Positions 16,218-24,739 of a stretch of 37,678 nt of DNA are shown here, piece by piece; position 1 is the first letter of the stretch; every line of letters begins with the position of its first letter. Location: assembly GCA_016200965.1 (NCBI GenBank), contig JACQDT010000042.1, positions 1-37,678 of the forward strand, written 5' to 3'. Under the pieces are notes generated by a model. That model had not been told where the DNA came from. It worked only from the letters and a program-made list of their open reading frames with translations, and made no database searches. Position numbers and translations under genes: made by a program. This DNA is from Candidatus Azambacteria bacterium. GTDB taxonomy: Bacteria > Patescibacteriota > Minisyncoccia > GWC2-36-17 > WO2-46-25.

Positions 16218-17195
16218 TCACTCAAAGATGCCGAGGTCTTTCATTTTTTGACGGTAGCGTTTCATCACCTCTTTGTTTTTCGGGCGGGGATGATGCAGGG
16301 CTATCACGGCGTCGTTTGCGGCAAAATGCGACGCATCTCCGCCTGCGGCGATTTTTTTGGAGAGCCGCGCCATTTGCCACGTTTTGCACGCCCTTTCAAC
16401 CATGCCGCCGAATGTGCCAGAAAGCGTTTTTTCAATCGCTGTTTTTATGAACACGAGCGCGCCGTTTGCACCGGGAAGATGCGCGCTTGGCGTTGTATGC
16501 GCCGCGTCGTCGGGTCCGGATAGAAATTCTTTCATCCATTTGTTTTTGGCGAGAAATTGGCGGAATTCCGTTTCGCCAAAAAAAGGAATCGCTTCCGCAA
16601 ACATATGGGCGGATGCGATGTTTTTGACGGGAATGTCGGCGTCGGGCGTCGCGAAATAGTTAAAGCACAGCTTGTCTTTCCCAGATCGGACAGAGCGTTC
16701 TGTGCGCCTGCCGAATAATTCCGATAATATAAGGGCGCCGGCTCGCGCGGTCCATATTCTCCTTTCTTGCGCGACGCAGAATACATCAACGTCGCTTTTT
16801 TTTGTGGCGTTTCCGAAGGCGACGGAGCCGGTAATCGCGGCGGCTTTTATGAAAGGCATTGCTTGCAACAGGAAAAGGACCGCCCGCGCGCCGCGTATTT
16901 TACGCGCCGATGTCTTTGCGCGCGTTATGCTTTCCTCAAGAGAGGTCGCGGATCGTTCAAGCAGGCACCATCCGTTTTCCACGGAAACAAATCCCGCGCG
17001 CGCGAGCGCGGCAAGAGTTGTTTTTATTTCGGTGATCGAAAGATGTCCTCCGTTATGCGCGCCCAGATACGTGCGGATGCGCGTTGAGTGTAAGGCGCGC
17101 AAGGATTCCGCCCACGCGAGCGCAAGGGCGGAAATAATTGCATTACTTTGCGACTGCAGGCGCGGTTTGAGATTGTGTTTTATCAAGGATGGCAA
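16218..17195 (-). CDS. nucleotidyltransferase-domain protein
   Basis: AITGSVAFGNATKKSDVDVFCV (GS...SDxD NTase motif). Confidence 0.75.
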   Translation of the reverse strand: MPSLIKHNLKPRLQSQSNAIISALALAWAESLRALHSTRIRTYLGAHNGGHLSITEIKTTLAALARAGFVSVENGWCLLERSATSLEESITRAKTSARKIRGARAVLFLLQAMPFIKAAAITGSVAFGNATKKSDVDVFCVAQERRIWTARAGALILSELFGRRTERSVRSGKDKLCFNYFATPDADIPVKNIASAHMFAEAIPFFGETEFRQFLAKNKWMKEFLSGPDDAAHTTPSAHLPGANGALVFIKTAIEKTLSGTFGGMVERACKTWQMARLSKKIAAGGDASHFAANDAVIALHHPRPKNKEVMKRYRQKMKDLGIFE

Positions 17196-18444
17196 AAATC
17201 ATTTCTTTTGAAGTCGCGACGACGAAGTATTTGTCCGAGAGCGCCCAGTCAAGCGATACGTCCGGTTGGGGCATGTTGAGATAGCGCTTGGTGAAATCAA
17301 GATAGGTGTTGGAAGAAAACGCAACCGTCGCCGGCTTCACGTACGCTTTTTGGATGTACAGCCCGGCGAGGTCGTCAAGCGCGCTGGCTTCCCATGCAAG
17401 CGCCGCGGTTTTCACTTCGTCTTTATGCGAGGTCGCGGCGGCCAATCCATAGCGGAATGCACTTCCATTTTTGTATCCGATGAATTCGGACTGCGAGAAG
17501 GATTGCGCGAGTGATTGCGGGACGGTAAAGCCGATCAGCTGGCCGATTTCAGAAAGAGAAAGGTATTTCTTTTCCGTCGCGGAAGAAATCCTTACCAAAT
17601 ATCTAAGTGTCGCTTTTTGCGCGGTGATTTTTGTGTTTTCGGCCTGCAGTTTCGCCAACAGCGTGGTCTTATCCATCGTGGCAATTTCTATGGTGACCGT
17701 CTGGTCAAGCGAAAGGACGGCTTGAGGTATTGTAGGCTCGGTCACGACAGGCGTCGGCTCAGGTTGCGCCTCCGGAGCCGGCTGCGGTGGCACGACCACC
17801 GCGGGAGTAGAAGTGGCCTCGGCGGGCGTGGATGTGGAAGTGGGTTCCGTCACGACAGGCGTCGGCTCAGGTTGCGGCTCCGGAGCCGGCTGTGGCTCGG
17901 GCGTTGGTTTAACCATCACAGGCGTCGGCTCCGGAGCCGGCTCGGGGGCGATAACGGCCGCAGGAGCCGGCGGAGGGGTCTTCATGAAAATCCACCAATA
18001 GCCGAACCCTCCTCCCGCCAAAAGAAGAAGTAAGATGGCAAGAAGCGTTATCGTGGTTGTGTTGAATGCCTTGCGTTTTGTGGGTATGTAAATTTGAAAT
18101 TGCTGTTTCTCTTCATCGGGGGTCTTCATGTCGGACTTCGGGAATGAGAATGGCTGGTCGCGCTCAAGAGGCGGCATTCCCGGGACAACCGGCTCGCGGT
18201 ACACATCCGATCCGTTCGGCTTGGCAGTTGCGGGCGGAGCGGGCGGCGGAGGGATGTATTCGGCAAACGGTTTTTTCACCGCTTCTTCTTTCGCGGCTGT
18301 GGCAGGGTCGGTTTTTGCTTGCGCGACATCTCCCTCCATGGTGTGAGTGAGAAATCTGCGGCTGTCCCCTGTTACAGGAAGCTCTCCCGGTGCGCCAGGA
18401 CCGGTGTTTTTTGCTCCCGCCTCACCTTGTTTTTCGTCTTGCAT
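17143..18444 (-). CDS. membrane-anchored protein with Pro/Glu-rich repeat stalk
   Basis: TM ITLLAILLLLLAGGGFGYWWIF then PEPAPEPTPV repeats. Confidence 0.75.
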   Translation of the reverse strand: MQDEKQGEAGAKNTGPGAPGELPVTGDSRRFLTHTMEGDVAQAKTDPATAAKEEAVKKPFAEYIPPPPAPPATAKPNGSDVYREPVVPGMPPLERDQPFSFPKSDMKTPDEEKQQFQIYIPTKRKAFNTTTITLLAILLLLLAGGGFGYWWIFMKTPPPAPAAVIAPEPAPEPTPVMVKPTPEPQPAPEPQPEPTPVVTEPTSTSTPAEATSTPAVVVPPQPAPEAQPEPTPVVTEPTIPQAVLSLDQTVTIEIATMDKTTLLAKLQAENTKITAQKATLRYLVRISSATEKKYLSLSEIGQLIGFTVPQSLAQSFSQSEFIGYKNGSAFRYGLAAATSHKDEVKTAALAWEASALDDLAGLYIQKAYVKPATVAFSSNTYLDFTKRYLNMPQPDVSLDWALSDKYFVVATSKEMIFAILDKTQSQTAPAVAK

Positions 18445-18726
18445 ATCCAGTATATCAACTTCCAGAACCCAACGCCTTCCGGCGAGACCCTGCGAAGCGT
18501 ACATTAAAAAGTTTGTGACCTTGTATTGTTTTCATGTGGATGTCTATGGCGTTGGGCGGCATGCATGTGTTCTTCTCTATTACTGCAGTCAGTAGCGGTA
18601 AACGGACATACTGCTCTCTGCTTTTGATATGCTTTGCATTGTATGAAGAGAAGAACACGCTGGAAGTTGTATTACTAGGCATGCGTTATGAGAAATTAAT
18701 GGTGCTTTTATTATATCTCTTTTAAT

Positions 18727-18876
18727 AAAAAAGAAGAAGTCCCAAGCAGTTGCAAGGGACTTCACATTTTGGTGGACCTAATCGGTCCTATGATTTGGAG
18801 CGATGTTTAGCTCCGTGTAAAAGTGCATGAGGCGCGCTTGGTATTTTGAGAATTAAACTACATTGCTCGCCTCTGT
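18727..18876 (-). ncRNA. candidate independent small RNA (~150 nt)
   Basis: Own promoter TTGACG-N16-TATACT (18909..18882), hairpins GGAGC/GCTCC and GGACC/GGTCC, closing GAGGCG/CGCCTC, terminator GAAGTCCC/GGGACTTC + TTCTTTTTT. Confidence 0.6.
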
Positions 18877-18940
18877 GTATAAGTATAGCGCCCCCATAGC
18901 GCGCGTCAAACGCAAGCTGTGGATAACTCCTCCTTCGCAC

Positions 18941-19681
18941 TTACTCCTTTAGCGATCGCAAAAGGAATTCAAATACCTTTTTTTGATAGCCGGCAACGGC
19001 GGGATTTTCAATGACGAATGCGATTTTTTTCGTGAAGTCAACGAATGCAATGGTATTGTTGTAAATGAATTGGCTTATGCCGAACTCCATTACATCAAAG
19101 TCCGCAGGGATTATTTTAGAAACGCATTCAATACGATTTTTGAACGGTCTGTTACGCAATCCAGCGTTTGTGATGACGAACCGTTCAATCTGTTTCTTAT
19201 TGATAGCTGCTCGGTACGCATCAGAAACGTACCGATCAATGCTCAGAGATGGCGCATACCCGTCGTACCGATAAAAAGTACTGCCTTTCGGCAATGATGC
19301 CAACTCCTCCCACACTTTTGCTATATCTTTGCCGCGATAGACCCGTATGCCCATATCATCCGTATCGGGCTTCTCGCGTTCCGCGCATTTCTGAAAATGC
19401 GCAGTGAACGTCTTCCGGCTTGTCCTGTAAACGTCCAGCATTCTCTTGGCACCAGTAACGTGATACATAACTCGTCGTTTTTGCTTACGGGATGCGATAA
19501 GATTTTTCTCCATGAGACCGACCAAAAGACGGTATACTGCCGGGCGGGTCAGACCGGAAAATCGCGCAATGGCGCTTACATTCAAATCGCCATGCGCGTC
19601 CATGGCAAGCCATACCTTCGCTTCGCGCAGGGTAAGACCTGCAACGGTTAGTATTTGAGGAGTCAGTTGCTGTATGTCCAT
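18941..19681 (-). CDS. TrmB-like HTH transcriptional regulator
   Basis: LTLREAKVWLAMDAHGDLNVSAIARFSGLTRPAVYRLLVGLMEKNLI. Confidence 0.75.
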   Translation of the reverse strand: MDIQQLTPQILTVAGLTLREAKVWLAMDAHGDLNVSAIARFSGLTRPAVYRLLVGLMEKNLIASRKQKRRVMYHVTGAKRMLDVYRTSRKTFTAHFQKCAEREKPDTDDMGIRVYRGKDIAKVWEELASLPKGSTFYRYDGYAPSLSIDRYVSDAYRAAINKKQIERFVITNAGLRNRPFKNRIECVSKIIPADFDVMEFGISQFIYNNTIAFVDFTKKIAFVIENPAVAGYQKKVFEFLLRSLKE

Positions 19682-19792
19682 ATGTACCAAATAATTACAC
19701 ATTTATATTTTTTCTGCAAGCTTTCCAGAGAGATAGTAGGGTTAAGGGGAGATCTTTGAAAATTAACCATACAACGAATAAGGAGGCTTACT

Positions 19793-20311
19793 ATGTCTAA
19801 TGAATCAGCGAAGAAATCGGACCTTTCCATTACTTCCCTTGCTGAATCTCTCGTCAAAGCACACTTCCTTGACGGGGTAAACAAAAGAATCACCGATAAA
19901 CTATTCCCTGTTCCTGACAGGATAGGGAACGACTATATGGTGTATGGCTTCAGAGGAAGCTTTCTTTTTGAAGAAGTAATCAGGCAAATACGGGCGGAGG
20001 GGCATGAACCAGCCAACTCTCATGAGTTAGCACTTTGGAGGGACTGGGATAGGTCAGGTATCGTTGTAGCGCTAGGATCTATTGTATATATAGACGAAGA
20101 ACACGAAGGATATACATATGGGAAGACAGATAAAGGAGCTGTTTGCTATGTCTTCAACCAATATATCCATGATGTTCCTCATGCTTTGATGCTCATAAGT
20201 GAACACGACGATGCCGCCCGCAATGACCAGTATCTTAGTATCACATCGTTGAGAGAACCTCTTACTGACTACTGCCGCTTCCTCGCCGTTCGCAAGCCCT
20301 CCGGTCTTTGA
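19793..20311 (+). CDS. hypothetical protein, 172 aa
   Basis: RBS AAGGAGGCTTACT; followed by terminator. Confidence 0.75.
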   Translation: MSNESAKKSDLSITSLAESLVKAHFLDGVNKRITDKLFPVPDRIGNDYMVYGFRGSFLFEEVIRQIRAEGHEPANSHELALWRDWDRSGIVVALGSIVYIDEEHEGYTYGKTDKGAVCYVFNQYIHDVPHALMLISEHDDAARNDQYLSITSLREPLTDYCRFLAVRKPSGL

Positions 20312-20331
20312 TTCTTTGGGGATGTATATTG

Positions 20332-20366
20332 AGCCCTTGCCATATTTATGGCAAGGGCTTTTTTTA
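20332..20366 (+). terminator. intrinsic terminator
   Basis: AGCCCTTGC..GCAAGGGCTTTTTTT. Confidence 0.85.
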
Positions 20367-22472
20367 TTTTTTCTGGTCTTTTTGCGCTTCTTTCGCGGAA
20401 AGATTGAGGCGGCCCTGAGAATCGATTTCCATAAGTTTGACGGGGATGATGTCGCCCATCTTGACCACGTCATGAGGATTTTTGATGAACGCATCCGAGA
20501 GCTGTGAGACGTGCACCAGCCCTTCCGTGCCGGGAAAAATTTCCACGAACGCCCCGAAATCCATGATGCGTTTCACCTTTCCTTGGAATATTTCTCCGAC
20601 CACCGCCTCGCGGGTGATGTTTTTTATCCATGCGACCGCTTTTTCCGCCGACTCTTGGCTGGTGGAGGTGATGAACACGGAACCGTCGTCTTCAATATCA
20701 ATAGCGACGCCGGTCTCATCAATGATCTCGTTGATCATCTTGCCGCCAGGGCCGATGACGTCTTTTATCTTATCGGGATTGATCTGCAGGGTGATAATAC
20801 GCGGAGCGTATTGGGACAGCTCTTTGCGCGGCTCGGCGAGTGCCCCCCGCATCACTTCAAGAATCTCAAGGCGCGCTTTGCGCGCCTGTGCAAGCGCTTC
20901 CGCAAGCACCTGTACGGCCACGCCGTCCACTTTCACATCCATCTGGATCGCAGTGACGCCGTCTTTCGTGCCCGCCACCTTAAAATCCATGTCCCCGTGA
21001 TGGTCTTCCGGGCCCTGGATGTCGGTGAGAATGGTATATTTTCCGCTTGCGTCGGACATGAGCCCCATCGCGATGCCTGCGGCGGGCGCTTTCATCGGTA
21101 TGCCGCCGTCCATCATGGCAAGCGTCGCGGCGCACACGGACGCCATGGAAGACGAACCGTTTGAAGAAAGCGTTTCGGATACCACTCGGATAGTGTAGGG
21201 AAATTCTTTTTGTTCCGGTATTAGATGTTCCAGCGCGCGCTCCGCAAGCGCGCCGTGGCCGATATCTCTGCGCGAAGGGCCGCGGAGTGATTTCACCTCG
21301 CCCACCGAAAACGGAGGGAAATTGTAATGATGCATGAAGCGCTTGAATCCCTTTTTCTCCATCGTGTCTATCCATTGTTGGTCGCCCGGCGCGCCGAGCG
21401 TGAGAATGGAAAGCACCTGTGTTTCGCCGCGGATGAATATGCCCGAACCGTGCGTGCGTGGGAGGAACGTCACGTACGACGCGAGCTCGCGCAACTCGTC
21501 CGGCTTTCTGCCGTCAGGCCGCCTGTTGTTATGGATCGCGTTTTCATGCACGATGCGGTTTATCTCTTCTTCGAATATGCGCTCGGCCTGTTTTGCTTTT
21601 TCGGGATGTTCCGGGTGAAGCCCGTTTATGTGCAAGGCAAGCTCCTTTTTCAGATTATTTAGGTTTTCCATGCGCTCGCTCTTTGAAGCGCCTTCGAATA
21701 ATGCCCGGTCAAGGCGCGTCCCCAAAAATGATTTTACCTGTCCCTCAAGCACTGCGTCTGTTTCCTGGAATTTCAGTTCCGCCTTTTTGATACCGATGGC
21801 TTTTACGATTTTATGTTGAAGCGCGACTATCTGCGCAATATAAGATTGTGCGAATGCAAGTGTTTCCACAACTTCATCTTCGGGAATTTGCGCGCCGTCG
21901 CCTTCTATCATGTTTATTGTGTCCGCGCCGCCCGCCACTACGAAGTCCATGGTGGAGCGGGTTCTTTCGTCGTAAGAAGGGTTCAGCACGAGTGTGCCGT
22001 CCACTTTTCCGACGCGCACCGCGCCGATGGGGCCTTTCCACGGGATGTCGGACATGGCCAGCGCGCATGATGCCGCAATGACGGATACCGTGTCGGGATC
22101 GTTTTCCTGGTCGATGGAAAGCACCGTCGTGACTATCTGCACTTCGTTGCGCATCGCGTGATCAAACAAGGGGCGCAGTGCGCGGTCAATAAGGCGTGCG
22201 GTGAGAATGCCTTCGTCGGACGCTCTTCGTTCGCGCTTGATGAAGCGCGAACCCATGATCTTCCCTGCCGCATAAAACCGCTCTTCGTAGTCCACCATGA
22301 GTGGAAAGTAATCAATGACGTCGTTGGCCCGCGCGCTCATGACCGCGGTGGCAAGGACGATCGTTTCTCCCAAAGACACGAACACCGCGCCGTTTGCCTG
22401 GCCGGCAAGGATATTTTTTCTTATCGTGAGCGTTTTTGAACCCAACTGCAATGAGAATTCTTTTGTCTCCAT
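20364..22472 (-). CDS. pnp: polyribonucleotide nucleotidyltransferase
   Basis: RNase PH domains, KH (VIGPGGKMINEIIDETGVAIDIEDDG) and S1 domain. Confidence 0.97.
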   Translation of the reverse strand: METKEFSLQLGSKTLTIRKNILAGQANGAVFVSLGETIVLATAVMSARANDVIDYFPLMVDYEERFYAAGKIMGSRFIKRERRASDEGILTARLIDRALRPLFDHAMRNEVQIVTTVLSIDQENDPDTVSVIAASCALAMSDIPWKGPIGAVRVGKVDGTLVLNPSYDERTRSTMDFVVAGGADTINMIEGDGAQIPEDEVVETLAFAQSYIAQIVALQHKIVKAIGIKKAELKFQETDAVLEGQVKSFLGTRLDRALFEGASKSERMENLNNLKKELALHINGLHPEHPEKAKQAERIFEEEINRIVHENAIHNNRRPDGRKPDELRELASYVTFLPRTHGSGIFIRGETQVLSILTLGAPGDQQWIDTMEKKGFKRFMHHYNFPPFSVGEVKSLRGPSRRDIGHGALAERALEHLIPEQKEFPYTIRVVSETLSSNGSSSMASVCAATLAMMDGGIPMKAPAAGIAMGLMSDASGKYTILTDIQGPEDHHGDMDFKVAGTKDGVTAIQMDVKVDGVAVQVLAEALAQARKARLEILEVMRGALAEPRKELSQYAPRIITLQINPDKIKDVIGPGGKMINEIIDETGVAIDIEDDGSVFITSTSQESAEKAVAWIKNITREAVVGEIFQGKVKRIMDFGAFVEIFPGTEGLVHVSQLSDAFIKNPHDVVKMGDIIPVKLMEIDSQGRLNLSAKEAQKDQKK

Positions 22473-22580
22473 GTATGTATGAAGCGGAGAAGGCGAGACC
22501 CGAAATCCAAAGCCATAAAGCAATACTTGTTTTTGCGCTATGGTTTTGTATTTTGAGCCGTGACCCCCCGTTTTTATTAA

Positions 22581-23087
22581 TTACCTTTTTAACAGATACT
22601 TTTCCTGGTCGGCACACAGGTCGATGAAGTCATCCGCCGCCTCGCGTAATTTTGCCGATGCACTGCGCGAAAACGCGGTTACTTCCGCCTGCTTGCCCAT
22701 GCTTTTGAGTTGTTCTATAAGCGGGACATAATCGCCGTCGCCGGAACAGAGCACTACCGCATCCACGGACGGCGCGATGCGCATGGCATCCACCGCGATG
22801 CCGACATCCCAGTCGGCTTTTTTGGCGCCTCCGTAAAATATCTGCAGATCTTTTTCGCGTGTTTCAATGCCAAGCTTGGTGAGCGCGTCGAAAAACCCCT
22901 TTTCCTCCCCCGATTCGGTGCGGATGACGTATGCGATGGCGCGCACCAACTGCCTTCCGGCAAGCGCGGCTTTCACTACTTCTTTGAAATTCACGCGCGC
23001 ATGGTACAAGTGTTTCGCGGAGTAGTAGAGGTTCTGCACGTCCATAAACACCGCCACGCGCTGATTCTTCTGTTTAATAACAGGCAT
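22581..23087 (-). CDS. NYN-domain (LabA/DUF88) protein
   Basis: VAVFMDVQNLYYSAK...DWDVGIAVDAM...VVLCSGDGDYVPLI. Confidence 0.9.
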   Translation of the reverse strand: MPVIKQKNQRVAVFMDVQNLYYSAKHLYHARVNFKEVVKAALAGRQLVRAIAYVIRTESGEEKGFFDALTKLGIETREKDLQIFYGGAKKADWDVGIAVDAMRIAPSVDAVVLCSGDGDYVPLIEQLKSMGKQAEVTAFSRSASAKLREAADDFIDLCADQEKYLLKR

Positions 23088-23148
23088 GCCAATGTGATTT
23101 AAGATTTACGAGCCCAATGCGAAGTAAATCTTACTTTCACATTGAGCA

Positions 23149-23301
23149 CCCCGCCCTTATTTTGCTTCCGAGCAACCCTGTGATGCGCGAGGAGCGGATA
23201 GCTCCACTCCGCTTTAGGGCGAAGCGCTTCGCCCCGTGAGGGATATGCCTATCCGGCATGCGCACTTCGCTGGCTACTCCGTTGGCAAAATAAGGGCGGG
23301 G
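23149..23301. repeat. fold-back element FB1
   Basis: CCCCGCCCTTATTTTGC / GCAAAATAAGGGCGGGG perfect 17-bp terminal inverted repeat, internal hairpins. Confidence 0.7.
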
Positions 23302-23360
23302 TAAGGTTTTGTTTCCAAAATAACTTCGCGGCTTGCGCCTCGTTATTTTGGTCAAAGCCC

Positions 23361-23627
23361 TTACTTTCTTAACCCGAGTTTTTTTACCACCGCGCTGTAG
23401 CGTTTTTTGTCGGTCTGGCCGAGATAATCCAAAAGGCGTTTTCGCCGGGAGACCATTTTGAGAAGTCCCCGGCGGGAGTGATTGTCTTTTTTATGCTTTT
23501 TGAGATGATCGGTCAGTCGCGCGATTTCCTCGGAAAAAAGAGCGACTTGCACCTCGGGAGAGCCGGTATCCGTGTCGTGGGTCCGAATATCCTTAATGAT
23601 CTTTGTTTTCTCTTTTGCGGGAATCAT
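23361..23627 (-). CDS. rpsO: 30S ribosomal protein S15
   Basis: [49 protein letters not shown]. Confidence 0.97.
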   Translation of the reverse strand: MIPAKEKTKIIKDIRTHDTDTGSPEVQVALFSEEIARLTDHLKKHKKDNHSRRGLLKMVSRRKRLLDYLGQTDKKRYSAVVKKLGLRK

Positions 23628-23628
23628 A

Positions 23629-23764
23629 CCCAGTAGTAGAACTTTGACAGTATAGCATCGCGCTCTTGCTATTACTAAAAGTTCATTCGTTTAATTATTC
23701 TTTGTATTACATGCGCCGGTAGATGCGGTCGCCTGTGGCGACCAGTCAAAGTTTCACTACTGGG
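23629..23764 (-). promoter_or_regulatory. self-complementary rpsO leader
   Basis: CCCAGTAGTGAAACTTTGAC / GTCAAAGTTCTACTACTGGG (18/20 paired), internal GGTCGCCACAGGCGACC hairpin, 3' arm abuts the start codon. Confidence 0.55.
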
Positions 23765-23858
23765 CATATTTGCCTAATATATCATAGATGGCAAAAATAC
23801 GCAACCACCATCAATAAGGACCTAAAAAGCTAACAGCGGAACCTTTTTGGTTCCGCTG

Positions 23859-24443
23859 TTATAATACCTTAGATCGTTTTGCCAACACGCCAACCGCCGC
23901 GTGAAGCACAAGGCAGTTGATCGGATACGCAAGGTCTTGAAACTGACCTTGCCACCTCAACAAAACGACAGCAATACTCAAAATGTACGCACTGCTCCAT
24001 ATGAACCAAGGAAGAGCTTTCTCGTTTTTGGGATTTTTCCGCACGCCTCGCATGGTTGGCACAAACGAAACCAAAATAGAGCCCTGCATTATCAGGTTTG
24101 CGTACGTGGCGGATTGATACCACCACCACGCGCACCCGGACAAGAACCCTATTCCAAGAGCGAAAACATCCCAAATATTCAACCGAGAGAGTTTTCCTTT
24201 TGCAATCGCAAAAAGAAATGTGAGCAAGCAAGCAATGGAACTTGCAAGCGGGAGTATGCTTTTTACCCAATTCCCGCTCATCACTTTGTAACTCCCAAAG
24301 TTAAGAAACGTAAGAAATGCCCACAACGTCCATGTTGCTGTATTTGGCCTGGATGTTCCTTGAATCATCTGCTTGTTGTAAAGAGCAAAAGCTGTAACAT
24401 GCATTACCCCGGCCGTTATGCCGAGGATGAGATCCACAGACAT
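23859..24443 (-). CDS. multi-TM hypothetical membrane protein
   Basis: Repeated hydrophobic segments; upstream TTGACG-N17-TATATA. Confidence 0.7.
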   Translation of the reverse strand: MSVDLILGITAGVMHVTAFALYNKQMIQGTSRPNTATWTLWAFLTFLNFGSYKVMSGNWVKSILPLASSIACLLTFLFAIAKGKLSRLNIWDVFALGIGFLSGCAWWWYQSATYANLIMQGSILVSFVPTMRGVRKNPKNEKALPWFIWSSAYILSIAVVLLRWQGQFQDLAYPINCLVLHAAVGVLAKRSKVL

Positions 24444-24590
24444 AACTGTCTCCTTGTGCGGCTTGCCGAGCCGTGCGGGTCAGCATCACAGCTTGACACT
24501 AGCTATATAGCATATGCATATGTTCTCGTCAAGACCCGCCACGTCGTAAAAAATTGTATACTATAAATAGGGAGAAAAGCGCGCATTTGG

Positions 24591-24736
24591 CCTAGCAGTC
24601 CTGTCTCGTCCGGGAACATCCCGCAGGCGCGCCAGCTTGGTGCCCCGCCGTGCGGGGCTGGCGCACCGAGGGCGAAGAACATTTCATCGCTGGAACGAAA
24701 TGATTCTGTTTCCAAGGACGAGACAGGACTGCCAGG
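24591..24736. repeat. fold-back element FB2 upstream of recombinase
   Basis: cctagcagtcctgtctcgtcc / ggacgagacaggactgccagg (20/21), internal GCGCCAGC/GCTGGCGC and CATTTC/GAAATG. Confidence 0.7.
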
Positions 24737-24739
24737 CCC

